A stretch of 64,000 nt of DNA from the NCBI GenBank assembly GCA_018857735.1, contig JABMCL010000629.1, positions 693,501 through 757,500 of the forward strand, written 5' to 3'. A model generated the notes under the pieces. It was not told the origin of the DNA. It was given only the letters and a program-made list of their open reading frames with translations, and made no database searches. The translations under genes were made by a program, and so were the position numbers. Shown in pieces: positions 24,832 to 52,118 of the stretch (position 1 is the first letter of the stretch; the number at the start of each line of letters is the position of its first letter). The DNA is from Alviniconcha marisindica (lineage: Eukaryota > Mollusca > Gastropoda > Provannidae).

Positions 24832-26337
24832 CATCAAGATCAAAATCAAGAAATGCAACTTAGAACTACAGCCATCTTCTTCTTCCGTAGAGCAGCCAAC
24901 ATCATTTTGTTGATGGTTCTGTCGCTACTGAGGAGGTTGCAGAGATTTGGGTCATTTTTGTGGTATATTTAGTGAGCGTGGGCAGGGGAATTGGGGGTGG
25001 GGTGGGGGGCGAATGGGGCAGGGTATGGGATGTTGGAGGGGGGGGGGGGGGGGGGGGGTTCAGTGTGTTTACAGGAACGAGTTGAATCTGGACTTGAAAC
25101 AGTCCAGTGACTCAGCTGTCACGACCTTCTGGGGCAGGCTGTTCAAGTCTGGTGTGGTCCTGGGGAAGAATGACATTTGTCTATACTGTACGTGTTCTGG
25201 TGTTGTTTTTTCTCGAGTTCAGTCTGCTGCCTGATGGTTTCGGCACATTAGGTCTACACGTGCTGCCTATCAAAATTTCTAAAACCCACCTCGGGACTGA
25301 AGGGAAGCGGAGATCTTGTCATCCTTGGCAGCCAGGTACGGTTCGTAGAGATTGTTCATCACCACACACCCCGCGCCCACCTCTGACACCAGTGACAGCA
25401 TCTCCCTGTGACTGTCCTGTACTTTACCAAACACGATCCTGTTGCCGTATTCTTGCTGCACAGCTCTGTTCAGCTCACTTAGCGCAAAGTGCAGCCAGTA
25501 TTTTGTCGCTCCTCCAGCAGCCAGAGGGGCTTCTTCATCCTCGCTCCACAGGAAAGTCAAAATGACGGAGGCATTGCTTTGAAAGGCAGCCGTCAGTGCC
25601 GGATTGTCGTACAGTCGCAGATCTCTCCTTAGCCAGTAGATCACAGGCTTGTTCCCAATGTAGCGGATAGGTCCATGAGAGTGATGCTGTGACTGTGCTT
25701 TTTTCTTTTTCTTCTTTCTCTTGGATGCCTGTTCTTCGGGTTTGGTACGGGCGGACATTGCCTGTTCTCGAGGTCCACAACTATCATCATGCTGAGTTGG
25801 TGCATCACTTTGATGTTGGTGGCGTCTGTCATTTATTTCCCCGTTCACTTTGCGCGGCTCAGAGCTCTCAACATATTTGCCACTCACTTTCAGTGATCGC
25901 TTTTCACAGTTCTGTGGCGTTTTTATTTTACTTGCGTAAGTCGGAACGTTGACACTCCCGAAATGCGGATTGTCTGTAGCAGACGACATTTTTGCCGTAG
26001 CAGACGACAAATCCGCCACAGACAAAGCCGAAGCAAGTTCTAAGTCAAGTTTCTCCCCAAAAGATTCAGCCTCCTCTGGATATACTTCCAATCCTGTGTA
26101 TGTTTCATAAGTAAGCGTGGCAAAATAATTAGTGTAGATGTTGTCTACCTGCTTCCATAACAGTCCATTCTGTGATAGACCTGCTCTCAACACGAGGTTA
26201 TAAAACTGAAATTTCGTCTGCTCTTCACCCAGCAGAGACAATACCATGCAAAAACACTCTTCTGCCGACAGTGACCCTGTTGTAAACTCGTGCACAGTAT
26301 TCACAGCGTTTTTTATACCTGATGCCGACATATTCAT
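17426..26337 (-). CDS. Plant-like cryptochrome (cryptochrome/photolyase family), complete, eight exons
   Basis: A flavoprotein of the cryptochrome/photolyase family, expected to bind FAD and act as a blue-light sensor, clock component or repair-related protein. Exons (minus strand): 26337-25290, 24507-24260, 23057-22973, 22343-22261, 22014-21871, 20489-20295, 19137-18900 and 17787-17426. They sum to 2403 nt (800 aa) with all phases agreeing. The photolyase core starts at residue 230 (KPVIYWLRRDLRLYDNPAL). The FAD domain includes SRISPYLHFGQ (about 478-488), W550, GKTGYPLVDAAMRQLW (553-568) and TGWMNN (570-575). The Trp triad aligns to W616, W593 and W540. The position facing FAD N5 is N612; photolyases have Asn here and plant cryptochromes Asp. 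Core blocks resemble Arabidopsis CRY1 more than animal CRY1/2 or 6-4 photolyase, fitting the plant-like cryptochromes of marine invertebrates. Residues 1-229 are an unrecognised extension with KRKKKKKK at 206-213. Confidence 0.9.
17815..18008. mobile_element. Family E element, copy b, with 12-bp TSD
   Basis: Bounded by perfect direct repeats AGCTTGGATGAG at 17803-17814 and 18009-18020. It contains the family blocks AATAGGTTCAAACGAATACT and AATCCCCTTTACCAAGC. It lies in the last cryptochrome intron. Confidence 0.82.
18009..18250. repeat. Two-copy ~125-bp tandem duplication
   Basis: Both copies start AGCTTGGATGAGAAAAGG and share AGGCATAGC and ATCATGTAGG. The unit begins with the same 12 nt as the element b TSD. 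Confidence 0.8.
18900..19137 (-). CDS. Cryptochrome exon 7
   Basis: Starts DTLLDADVAINAMMWQNGG and continues through NFVMHPVDAALTCDPNGHYV and WCPELSALPDDFIHKPW. Contains triad W616 and N612. The GLDQWNFVMHPVDAALTCDP block is distinctive of animal plant-like cryptochromes, as far as I recall. Confidence 0.95.
19138..20294. other. Cryptochrome intron 6, no element recognised
   Basis: AT-rich unique sequence with no coding or repeat signature. Confidence 0.5.
20295..20489 (-). CDS. Cryptochrome exon 6: FAD-binding core
   Basis: 65 codons, residues 537-601. Holds the FAD-binding GKTGYPLVDAAMRQLW motif and two triad tryptophans, W540 (Arabidopsis W324 position, spaced ten residues from the KAW tryptophan as in plants) and W593 (W377 position). 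A (CA)n tract lies 18 nt upstream of its acceptor. Confidence 0.95.
20505..20562. repeat. (CA)n microsatellite in cryptochrome intron
   Basis: About 28 CA dinucleotides. Read on the gene strand it is (TG)n just upstream of the exon 6 acceptor. Confidence 0.97.
21585..21640. repeat. Dispersed repeat tail (GGTTGACTGGGC family)
   Basis: ATACCGGTTGACTGGGCATA, then AAACACCAACTTAC. A near-identical segment is at 34695-34735. It looks like the 3' end of a SINE-like element common in molluscs. Confidence 0.6.
21871..22014 (-). CDS. Cryptochrome exon 5
   Basis: 48 codons starting VSPRAVLRHAQGL, then FLRKLAWRDLSYWLL, a photolyase-family helix. Phase 0 at both ends; it ends HYQ before gtaaag. Confidence 0.9.
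22005..22264 (-). repeat. 14-bp direct repeat bracketing cryptochrome intron 4
   Basis: GGGGGCTGACCTGA occurs at 22005-22018 (acceptor and start of exon 5) and at 22251-22264 (end of exon 4 and donor). Each copy therefore spans a splice boundary of the same 246-bp intron, as expected of a target-site or tandem-duplication scar. Confidence 0.9.
22261..22343 (-). CDS. Cryptochrome exon 4
   Basis: IRNYEKESGRADMLNTSRIS then PYLHFGQ, the FAD-domain entry motif. It ends CAG before gtcagc. The sequence just past this donor copies the start of exon 5. Confidence 0.9.
22408..22683. mobile_element. Family E element, copy c, with 14-bp TSD
   Basis: Bounded by perfect direct repeats TGAATACTGTTGAA at 22394-22407 and 22684-22697. 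It runs from AAAAATCTGAAACAAGAATG to TGTGTTTGGATCT, in reverse orientation to copy a. It lies in cryptochrome intron 3. Confidence 0.87.
22973..23057 (-). CDS. Cryptochrome exon 3
   Basis: Encodes IDWARGIRESWDFSEDGAWN then ALELFVDG. It aligns with the plant CRY segment SPGWSNGDKALTTFING. Phase 0 in, phase 1 out. Confidence 0.88.
23085..23332 (+). mobile_element. LINE ORF2 C-terminal remnant
   Basis: The translation SFTGASLWNFLPQNIKS and then SLPSFTCNLHKYM ending in a stop matches the usual non-LTR retrotransposon C-terminus (ASLWNSLP, then S-L-SFK-NLK). It is antisense to the cryptochrome gene, inside intron 2, and too short for activity. Confidence 0.65.
23440..23585. repeat. Dispersed repeat family I, copy 1
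   Basis: Shares CTCTGGTGGAGTTTATG, TTGTATTTACA and CTAATTAA-TCCCTTGTGTG with 54425-54558. Short pieces of it also occur at 63790-63822 and 63948-63972. Confidence 0.75.
23604..23672. repeat. (CT)n microsatellite and poly-C
   Basis: CT dinucleotides, then a run of about 15 C. Confidence 0.95.
23862..24125. mobile_element. Dispersed retroelement-like repeat (family G), copy 1
   Basis: Shares its start (CAATATACTTTACTAATCCC and GGGAAATTAAAGC) and an end block (ATTACCTGGAATAATGCTTT) with 47040-47312. The start resembles LINE/SINE 3' ends; the class is not assignable by eye. Confidence 0.7.
24260..24507 (-). CDS. Cryptochrome exon 2
   Basis: Continues the alpha/beta domain with GVEVRRFNSYLLHQPDSV, equivalent to plant CRY GVSVESFNADLLYEP, and then the interdomain linker to KLPQRKDGT. 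Phase 1 in, phase 0 out. Confidence 0.9.
24600..24760. repeat. Dispersed repeat family H, copy 1
   Basis: Holds CAATAAATCTTTACGTCC, GAAGGCTCGTTAGGACAG and GACTCTCACACAACTCCTGA. The same segment is inverted at 34488-34640. Confidence 0.75.
24785..24831. repeat. (TA)n microsatellite
   Basis: About 23 TA dinucleotides in cryptochrome intron 1. Confidence 0.97.
25035..25205 (-). mobile_element. LINE ORF2 C-terminal remnant (antisense to +)
   Basis: On the minus strand, MSFFPRTTPDLNSLPQKVVT then AESLDCFKSRFN matches the SFFPRTIRDWN-LP signature at the end of many LINE reverse-transcriptase proteins. A poly-G run (25037-25059) borders it. It sits in cryptochrome intron 1, in the gene's orientation. 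Confidence 0.75.
25290..26337 (-). CDS. Cryptochrome exon 1: N-terminal extension and start of photolyase domain
   Basis: 349 codons plus 1 nt. Residues 1-229 match no family I recognise. About 25-90 look helical and globular (SLSAEECFCMVLSLLGEEQ). 100-205 are Ser/Thr-, charge- and His-rich and probably disordered, and 206-213 is a basic run that could be a nuclear localisation signal. From 230 the alpha/beta antenna domain begins. It ends with SLQSRG before gtgggt, phase 1. Confidence 0.9.
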
Positions 26338-26369
26338 CGATGCATTTAAAAAGAAGGCTGAGATTTACA

Positions 26370-26375
26370 CACGTG
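26370..26375. promoter_or_regulatory. CACGTG E-box, cryptochrome promoter
   Basis: A perfect palindromic CACGTG 33 bp upstream of the cryptochrome ATG. Such E-boxes bind bHLH-PAS factors (CLOCK/BMAL type) at many clock genes. A role here is inference; it may lie in the 5'UTR. Confidence 0.5.
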
Positions 26376-26626
26376 AAGCGTATTTATGCAACACACGAAT
26401 TTCCGCCAACCTTCGTTACTTTCCGCTGCAAGAATAAGCTTGTCCAATCGGGTTTTGCCTCATGTCTCGTATTTTTTCCGGAAAGATTATACTGAGGAAA
26501 AAATCATTCTGCTGAATGGAACCAAGTAGAGAATTAAATGCATTGAGTTTCATTTTTTTACCCCCAAAGTAATATTTTAGAAATGGTGTGATTTATTGGA
26601 TAAACCTTATAAAAAATAATAATTAT

Positions 26627-26657
26627 CCAATCATCGATCGCCTAGTCGTATGACGTG
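26627..26657 (+). promoter_or_regulatory. CCAAT-N9 and TGACGTG, ER-stress-like site
   Basis: CCAAT at 26627-26631, nine bases and then CCTAG (26641-26645), which matches 3 of 5 bases of the ERSE half-site CCACG. TGACGTG at 26651-26657 fits the ATF6/XBP1 (UPRE) and CREB/ATF core. HERPUD1 in vertebrates is a strongly ER-stress-induced gene, so the position, ~290 bp upstream of its ATG, is suggestive. Confidence 0.45.
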
Positions 26658-26940
26658 TACTGTATTTATTTTGGTGGCTGGCTAGGGTCGCTCGTCGGCT
26701 TATTTTTCAGGAACTGCTCAGAAACTGCGGCCTTCATGTGACGGTTTGCTGAAGTAACGTAATGTTGAAGGCGCTACAAGGGATCTTGAAGTTTTCGTAA
26801 AATACTTAACCATTGTGGACGTTAGTGGTGAAAACCGAGTTTTATCTCGAGAGAAAAAGCACTTCCGCTGGAATCTGTCGATTGCATCGTGTGGTTGAGG
26901 AGGAAACTTTACCGAACTATCGTGTTTTGGAGATCTCATC

Positions 26941-43946
<17,006 letters not shown>

Positions 43947-46900
43947 TCAGTGCTTCACGTACAGTTGTCGTTGGCACCTCATTCAGAGAATGCCCCGGCA
44001 GAGGCTAATTGCGTGTTGGACTGCAAGACACTGAAATTGTATGTTATGTTCTGCGTGTTATAGCTGTTGCACTTTGGGAGGGATTGGACCAGTTTCTTGT
44101 TAGTGTAAAAACGCATTAAACAAAATGAGGAGGGCATTTTTTACTTCTTTTTTTTTGGCCTTCCTGAGAACTTTGCGAGAAGAGAGGTGCTGAGTCAGAC
44201 TGTCTAATTTGCAGAAGAACTGTTCTTTTTTGGGTCCTGCTGTCTTTCCTAAAATATTTCAGCGGACAATCTGATCCTGTAAAGCCGCTGGTATTGGATA
44301 TTTTTCAAGTGCAGAGTTGAGCAGGATAGACCAACCTAATGGTAGTAACTGAAGCAGATTTTTGAATTTCTGCCAGAACTGATGTATATCGGAATCTGAT
44401 GTGTTAATTGTTATCCCACTAGTTGTGCTAACTTTGCCGGCATATCTGTATTTTGCTGCGATTATGTGGATGAGAAGTTGGGGTGGGGTTGGGGTTACAG
44501 GGTGGAATAGCTGAAGACAATCAGTCCATCAGTGTCACGTACAAAATGTAAGTATTTCTCGCTTCTTAGTGGGCTCAAACCACAGCCCAGTGACGCTGGT
44601 GGGTTTTTCCAGAGGTCAGCCTGTTTGACAGTCACATTGATAGCTGGAATAAAGAGAGTGAATGGAGTATTCTGCCTTACCTCTGTTACTGTACCCAGAG
44701 GGCACAACAGGCACCCTAGAGATGAACTCAAAGAAGCAGAAGATAAGAAACAGGCTGTGCTCTGACCCTACCCCAAACTCCAAGCACTGGTTTACAACAT
44801 TCTTCCTTCAACCACTGCCATATTTAGTTACATCATAGGGTCCAGAAAAACTGTCAGCTGACGAGCAGTTTTTTGTTGGTGCTCAAACAGTAGTAAGTTG
44901 GTTACAAACAACTCAAATGAAATGAGGCGAGTCATTTATAGTCGCCAACAAAGTTTACAGCAGCGCATATAAAACCACAGTCGTTTGAATCGAGATGGGA
45001 CTCCTTTTTTTACGCGGGGTGGATGCGTCTCATGTTTACATGGGTGCTTGGGCACTAGGCTGCTTCAATAATCATATTAGTATCCAGACCTTTCGGAGGG
45101 TGCTGACCGCATCGGTGGATAGCTGCACGGAGATAAAGAGTGCCCCTTCAGTGGCGTAACTAAATCTGGCAGAGTTTGGAGGAAGGTGCCGGAAAGCGAT
45201 GCTCGGAGTGTGACCCTACCCCTGACCCAACCCTAGCGTGGATCACCAGCGCATCTTGGAACAGGAAAACTTGGTTAAAGGAATCAGCAAATCCAATGAG
45301 AGATTTCAGTGAATAACTGAGGGTGTGTTGATGCTGATGTTCATAGTGTTGTGGTTCGGGAGATGATGATGTCCATTAGCAATGATTTTTGCACCTGCTT
45401 TTTATTTCATATGTGCGCAGTTTGTCTTCACTTTATGCACAGTACTGTGACACGGTGTCTCGGATAGAGTTGTGAAATGGCATACAGGGAGTTGTGTACA
45501 TACATAGTGTTAGTGCGGCTGCTAGTTTGGGTCATTGAAGATGGTGCTGATGTAACAACTAGTGAGGGCACAGTTTCTTCCATATGCCATACCTCCATTT
45601 TGTTTGTGTTCTTCTAGCAGTGTCTGGCTGGCAAATCTGTCCCTTTTTTTCTTGGTGATTTTTTTTTTTTTTTTTTTGCGGGGGGGGGGGGGGGGGAGTT
45701 GTGGTCTAGTTTGATGGCAGTTGTAAAACTGTGTGCATCATTTCCTTTGCAAGACACAAGGACTTCTGGGAAACTTTGAAGCAGGCTTTTGTTCGGTCTT
45801 TATAGAGACAGGATAGGTCAGATAATATTTTTGTACTTTTGCACTGCGGGAAAAGAGATTTGCTGGGAGCCTTCTGCCCTTAGGCACTGTAGCACTGGGT
45901 CTAACTCTAAAGTCCGTGGATGAGGATGAACAGCGTGTGGTTTCATGGTGCAATCCTGGTTTCAGCACGTTTCCTTTACGTGCCTGTAAATATGACTTGA
46001 ATTTTTGGGAAGTTCAGCTGTGATATGAATTGTTTCCCCCCCCCCACTCCCATTTGGTGTTGCCAACTTACCCTGAATACTACAGTTCTTTTTTTGTATG
46101 TGTGAGCAATAGTGGAAGTAAGTACAATCAGCGCTTGTGTAATCACCTGAAATGTCTGTGCTCAAACAGCTTGATTTCATTTTCTTACTCTCAGCAACTT
46201 ACTACTATTTCAGTTTTATTTGACAGCTAATACTACTATTTCAGTTTTATTTGACAGCTAACACTTTGTTTTTGTGCGGAGGTCATACATATATATATAT
46301 ATATGCTTTTCGCTGTTGATGGGTGCTTTTGGATTTTTTTTGTGAGTGTGTGTGCATATGTTTGTGTGTGTGTGTGCATGCATGGATGTGTGCATGCATG
46401 TGTTTATGTGTGCACCATAGAGTTCAGTGATATTTGTGGATGTGTGCATGCATGTGTTTATGTGTGCACCATAGAGTTCAGTGATATTTGGTGTATGTAT
46501 TGGAGTTTGTTTTGGGGGATAAAATTGCTTATCAATCTTAGTGTTGCCATTATTAGTAGTAGTAATAGTAGTATTCATTATGTTATATTATTCATTATAT
46601 TTTGAAGTTTTTGGCCAGTTTTTGATGCTCATTTCACTCTCGTCTCTGCTGCAGCAATTATCATATGCTTAAGTTTCCTGTGGTTGTTTTGTAGCCTTGG
46701 TTCACTTTGATAGTGTTTGGTGGTGAGCAGTACTCAGCCTTGAGATTGTAGTCAGGAGCTTTCAAAGGAATTAATACCAGTTGTGAAAAGCATGCTTGTC
46801 ACACATTAAAGAAAATATGCCCATAATGTCTAATAATCAGTGTTTTCATCTGGTGACAGATCTTTTCAAAAATATCATTTTTATTCTTTTATCAGCATGA

Positions 46901-48365
46901 CTAGTAAAGCATTCAATGCGGTTTTCACTTCCAGAATAATGTTTAATTTATGGATTGTGAGGGTGAGGTTCTGTGGGGGTGGGGGAGTTTTTTTTTTTTT
47001 TTTTTTTTTAAATCCTTCTGTTCTTTTTTAATTAGTTAACAATAACAGTAACAATATACTTTATTCATCCCAGCGGGAAATTAAAGCTGTCGTTTGATCT
47101 TATGCAATAACGCACTACTATAAACTGAATTTCACTTATCTCAATAAATCAAAGTCATGAAACACACACACATACTTACCCCCTTTCTCTCAATCTGCAT
47201 ACACTAAAGGAATGACCTAATACTGATACCTAGCAAACCCAAAATTACCTGGAATAATGCTTTCTCTGACAAACCAAAACGTGAAAACTCTCAAATAAAA
47301 ATCATTAGCTGAGGGCACAGGTGAATCTTTGTGTAACCCTTTGGTGTGGGAACATGTACCGACTGCATCTGAAGCTCAGGGTGCTAAAGACAGCTTGTTT
47401 TCTCCATTTAAAACGTCCGCATTTTACCCATTTAAAACATCATCATCTTACACCATGGCAACTGTAGTGGGGAATGATCCTACCACTGACCACTGCGTGC
47501 CAGTACTTTTGTGATTGTTTTTGGTATTCCCTGTTGACAGTTTTGAAATCCAACATAATCCAACATTTCTACCCGTCCCCCTTTGAGAGGACTGTGATTG
47601 ACAAATTGTTACCCTCCAGAATTTGTAACCTTTGTGAGAGTACGATACTCCTTGTTTGTGTCCGTTTTGTTGCTTTTTTCTTTTCTTTTCTTTTTTGAGT
47701 GGTAACCACTACTGCATGCACTGAATCCATTGCTTGCGTCAGCTTCTCTTACATAAGTTGTACTGTGTAGCCTGTATTTTAGCCTTTCGGTTGGTTTTCA
47801 GTCACACGTGAAAGTGTGCGTGTGTATGTGTGGTGATTAGACGTAGTCATATAGGGGGCTGCAAGTACAAAATCTCGAGCAGCCAGCTTGTGATGCATGT
47901 GACGTTTGCGTACAGTCTGCTTGACCACACAGAGGGCATGGGGGCACTGACACAGAATGTTGTGCAACTGCCTCCTTGTGGCTGCACTCACTGAAAAGGT
48001 ACAGCATTTCTACAGGCAATGACGGGAGGCTGTCTGGATGCAGTGGTAGTTCACGGAGAATGAGAAAAAACAAGTGCTGTTGCGAAGTTGTCTAAGCTGT
48101 GCAAGGTGTAGGCAGTGTAGGTATAATTGATAACTCTGTATATGTATCAATACACCAATGTACATGTTCCAGATTAGCCAGTTGTTGTGGTATAGCGTTA
48201 GAATGTTCCCTTAGTGCTGTGCGATCGACATCGTGCATGTATGTGTGTATGGGATGGGTGCTTGTAGGCATGACAGAAGTCCGAAATTTGTAAGCTGAGC
48301 TGTGAGAGCTGGAAGAATTTCTGGAACATGCTGAGGGAGTGCAGTGGGGCAAGAATGTACATAGT
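43947..48365. other. HERPUD 3'UTR and downstream sequence
   Basis: Possible poly(A) signals are ATTAAA at 44115-44120 and AATAAA at 44648-44653. The true end is unknown. Poly-T and poly-G runs occur at 45658-45700, a (TA)n near 46288 and a 56-bp direct duplication at 46383-46500. No gene recognised. Confidence 0.5.
47035..47312. mobile_element. Dispersed retroelement-like repeat (family G), copy 2
   Basis: Starts AACAATATACTTTATTCATC and ends near AACTCTCAAATAAAAATCAT, collinear with 23862-24125. Confidence 0.7.
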
Positions 48366-49570
48366 GTCTCACCACCACAGGTGCCGTGCAGGGACCCTGT
48401 AGCTGATGACTTCAGTTGCCGTGCAGGGATCTTGTAGCAGATGACTTAGTTGCCGTACAGAGGACTTAAGTTGGCATGCAGGGACCCTGTAGCAGATGAC
48501 TTCAGTTGCCGTGCAGGGATCGTGTAGCAGATGACCTAGTTGCCGAACAGAAGACAAGTTGCCATGCAGGGACCCTGTAGCAGATGACTTCAGTTGCCGT
48601 GCAGGGATCGTCTAGCAGATGACTTAGTTGCCGAACAGAAGACTTAAGTTGCCATGCAGGGACCCTGTAGCAGATGACTTAAGTTGCCATGCAGGGACCC
48701 TGTAGCTGATGACCAGTTGCCATGCAGGGACCCTGTAGCAGATGACTTCAGTTGCCGTGCAGGGATCGTCTAGCAGATGACTTCAGTTGCCGTGCAGATG
48801 ACTTAAGTTGCCATGCAGGAAATATGTAGCAGGTGACTTCAGTTGCCGTACAGATGACTTAAGTTGCCGTGCATGGATTCTGTAGCTAATGACTTCAGTT
48901 GCCGTACAGATGACTTAAGTTGCCGTGCATGGATTCTGTAGCTGATGACTTCAGTTGCCATACAGATGACCTTTTGCCGTGCAGGGACCTGTAGTTGATG
49001 ACTTAAGTTGCCGTACAGATGACTTAAGTTGCTGTGCAGGACTGTGTAGCAGATGACTTAAGTTGCCGTACAGATGACTTAAGTTGCTGTGCAGGACTGT
49101 GTAGCAGATGACTTAGTTGCCGTGCAGGACTGTGTAGCAGGTGACTTTAGTTGCCGTACAGATGACTTAAGTTGACATGCAGGGACCCTGTGGCAGATGA
49201 CTTGTTGCCGTGCAGGACTGTAGCAGATGACATCAGTTGCCGTGCAGGACTGTGCAGCAGGTGACTTCAGTCGCCGTACAGATGACTTAAGTTGACATGC
49301 AAGGACCCTGTGGCAGATGACTTAAGTTGCCGTGCAGGGACTCTGTAGCAGGTGACTTCAGTTGCCGTACAGATGACTTAAGTTGACATGCAGGGACCCT
49401 GTAGCAGATGACTTCAGTTGCCGTGCAGGACTGTGTAGTAGATGACTTCAGTTGCCGTGCAGGACTGTGTAGCAGATGACTTAGTTGCCGTGCAGGGACT
49501 GTGTAGCAGATGACTTCAGTTGCCATGCAGGGACTGTGTAGCAGATGACTTCAGTTGCCGTACAGCAACT
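48366..49570. repeat. ~35-bp minisatellite downstream of HERPUD
   Basis: About 35 variable copies of AGTTGCCGTGCAGGGAC, TGTAGCAGATGACTT and related units, with a shorter CCGTACAGATGACTTA form interspersed. Confidence 0.93.
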
Positions 49571-50115
49571 AGCTTCAGTCTGAGTAATGCACTTTGCAGA
49601 ATCTTCACTGAAAGAGCAAACCATCCTTGCTTTGATCAGGTCAGGGCTACTTATAAAATGCATTCTAGTGCCAACTTTGCAGGCAGTTTTTCAGTTTTCT
49701 TTAAGTTTTGGTGATTTTCTTTTGTTTTTGTGGCCCATGTTTTGCATAAATGGTGAATCAACCAAGTGCATCACATACTCGAAATGGCATGCCATTTGTC
49801 AGTGTGTTGTGACAAATTCTGGATGATGCTAGTGTAGATTATGCTGCTGACAATGATTTAGGAGAATTTTGATGAGATATTCCCACTTTCTTTCCACTTA
49901 ACATGTGTATGTCCTTTTGTTTTCTGTTGACAAAAGAAACCTTATATTTGCTTTTTGTTTATTTTACACAAGCAAAATAAATATTTGTTCGGCACAAGAA
50001 AAATAAATATGTTTGGCAGATATTAAATTAAAAAAATACATGCGCACATGTAGCTGTTTCTTCTGATTATGTTGGAAAAAGAACCATGCGAGCATTTCAA
50101 GCACATGTACTGCAT
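49571..50115. other. Intergenic, no feature seen
   Basis: AATAAA motifs at about 49975 and 49997 are the only notable signals. Confidence 0.4.
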
Positions 50116-50119
50116 TATA

Positions 50120-50465
50120 ACTCAGCCGGTGAACTGGACAGCAGCCAGTGAACTGGACAGCCGATGAACTGGTCAGCAGCCGGTGAACTGGTCAGCAGCC
50201 AGTGAACTGGACAGCCGGTGAACTGGTCAGCAGCCGGTGAACTGGACAGCCGGTGAACTGGAGCAGCCGGTGAACTGGTCAGCAGCCGGTGAACTGGTCA
50301 GCAGCAGCCGGTGAACTGGTCAGCAGCCGGTGAACTGGACAGCCGGTGAACTGGTCAGCAGCCAGTGAACTGGACGACAGCCAGTGAACTGGACGCACTG
50401 GACTGCCGGTGAACTGGACAGCAGTCAGTAAATTGGACAGCTGGTGAACTGGACAGCCAGTTGCA
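50120..50465. repeat. ~16-33-bp minisatellite
   Basis: Units of CAGCCGGTGAACTGG plus ACAGCAGCC or TCAGCAGCC, about 20 copies. Confidence 0.93.
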
Positions 50466-50984
50466 TCATAAGCAGTAAGCACAGTGCACACTAACTTAGC
50501 TGTGAAAGAATTCATTTTGTTCTTTGTGGACTCCGATTTCACTGGTGTCAGGCCTGTTTAGGCTGAAGAAAACGTTCAGGAACACATCTTGCGGCTGGCA
50601 CACACGCATTTGCATGGATCAGTGCGCGCGTGTCTGTGTGTGTGAGTGAAAAACATGCTTCTTGATGGGAACAATTACATTTTTGTGTAACAGTGCATGT
50701 AATACTATGTGTGTTACTTTCTGGCGTGGACTGCAATGCAAGTAGCAGTTACAAGTGTTATTTACACAGTTGTGGTTGCCTGTAGTATCAGTGTGTGTAC
50801 GTATAGTGTGTGTTTATGCTGAGAAAATCCTTTGGCCACGCAGTGCAAATAGTGAGTGTGCTTCCCTCCCATTAGCTCACAAGTTTTCTTACATAATGAA
50901 GTATGCATAGCTAACGCAGTAAAGTGTATCGACAGCCTTGGCGTACTTGCGACTCCAAATGGTTCCCATGCACAGTCCGAGTTG

Positions 50985-51400
50985 GATTGATTGATTGCTT
51001 ATATAGCGCTATTCTCCGCTCTCTCGAGCAGACTCACTGCATGTGCTCGCATGCGATTCTACATGAGTGAATAGCTTTTTATAGCGCGTTTTTGAAATTC
51101 CACTGAAGTGGTGTACTTGCAGCGCTGGCATGGCTGGTTCCACATGAAACTGCAGCCGTCTGTGTACACCATCCAACCATGCACCATGTCACTTCATGCA
51201 AAGCCACAACATACATAAGGTGTATGCGTGTTTAGCTGTAACCTGCCACCTACACTTTTGGCAGAATGACCGGGATCTTTTACGTGCTGCCGCGGATTGG
51301 AGAGCATGACGACACCCTCTTTCCTTTTGTTCGGTCAAACTGCAGACTGGGACGCTCCAACGCTGCAAAGTTGCCCTAGACACCACTGGAGACTCAAAGG
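50985..51400 (-). mobile_element. SINE related to the 7755-8066 copy
   Basis: On the minus strand it contains AAAAGATCCCGGTCATTCTG, CAGGTTACAGCTAAACACG and the 3' end GCGCTATATAAGCAATCAAT with an ATC-type tail. The tRNA-like head is not recognisable here. Confidence 0.7.
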
Positions 51401-51448
51401 ATTGCCCCTTTTGGTTTAAACCGAATGTATTTCATATATAACAACACA

Positions 51449-51691
51449 TTAACCCTTTCACTGCCATGCTTGCCGCGCCGTCACTCGGAAAACGACCAAT
51501 AAACGTGCCAAACTTGAAAACATTCAGGCTTTTTTTACCCCTTCACGTGAGTACATGAAAAGGATTTCTATCAAAATGCTCGATATTGAAAGTAGATTTG
51601 TTATAGGACCATCAAATATACTGTCTGGAGGCAAGTGTGCGTGCACTTTTCAGCCCAGAAATTTTACAGGCTATGGCAGTGAAGGGGTTAA
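51449..51691. mobile_element. piggyBac-type MITE, full length
   Basis: 243 bp counting both TTAA, from TTAACCCTTTCACTGCC to GGCAGTGAAGGGGTTAA. It has imperfect terminal inverted repeats flanked by TTAA, the piggyBac target site. It has no coding capacity. Confidence 0.82.
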
Positions 51692-52024
51692 CAGAACAGT
51701 TGGGCCGTGTCCCATTTGCTCTGTCTTGGAGGCTCTGGCTGACCATGCAGAGGGGTGTGACGGAACTGTTTGGTCTTCGTAATTAGTTTGTTCAGATAAT
51801 ATATATATCTATAACCTTTTGTTTTTCTGGTTTCCAAGCAGTCAGGGGAGACCTATTGGCTTATTGGAGGTCTTGAATGCATTTGCATGAATCAGTAAAA
51901 TAAATTGACTTGCTATACAGGAAGAGAGTTTCTGTGTGAGTGTGTGTGTGGAGAGAGAGAGAGTTTGATTTTGTTGGGTACTTTGTTTTTTCTGACTTGG
52001 AATATCAGGTCGTGGTGACCTCGT

Positions 52025-52059
52025 GTGAATCAACACACGCACACGCTCGCACGTACACA

Positions 52060-52115
<56 letters not shown>

Positions 52116-52118
52116 CAC
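52025..52118. repeat. (CA)n microsatellite
   Basis: Interrupted CA tract. Confidence 0.95.

Larger units (their letters stand above)
26338..26940. promoter_or_regulatory. Bidirectional promoter between cryptochrome and HERPUD
   Basis: The two start codons are 603 bp apart on opposite strands, so both core promoters and both 5'UTRs must lie here. It holds an E-box, a TGACGTG site and a CCAAT-N9 site, listed separately. No clear TATA box was seen on either side. Confidence 0.75.

Noticed and set aside
17426..26337. Assignment as a (6-4) photolyase or animal CRY1/2
   Set aside because: The start motif VIYWLRRDLRLYDNPAL and the core blocks follow the plant CRY / CPD-type pattern rather than the VHWFRKGLRLHDNP type of the animal 6-4/CRY clade.
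48366..49570. Possible CRISPR-like array
   Set aside because: Direct tandem units with no unique spacers, in a eukaryotic genome; an ordinary minisatellite.
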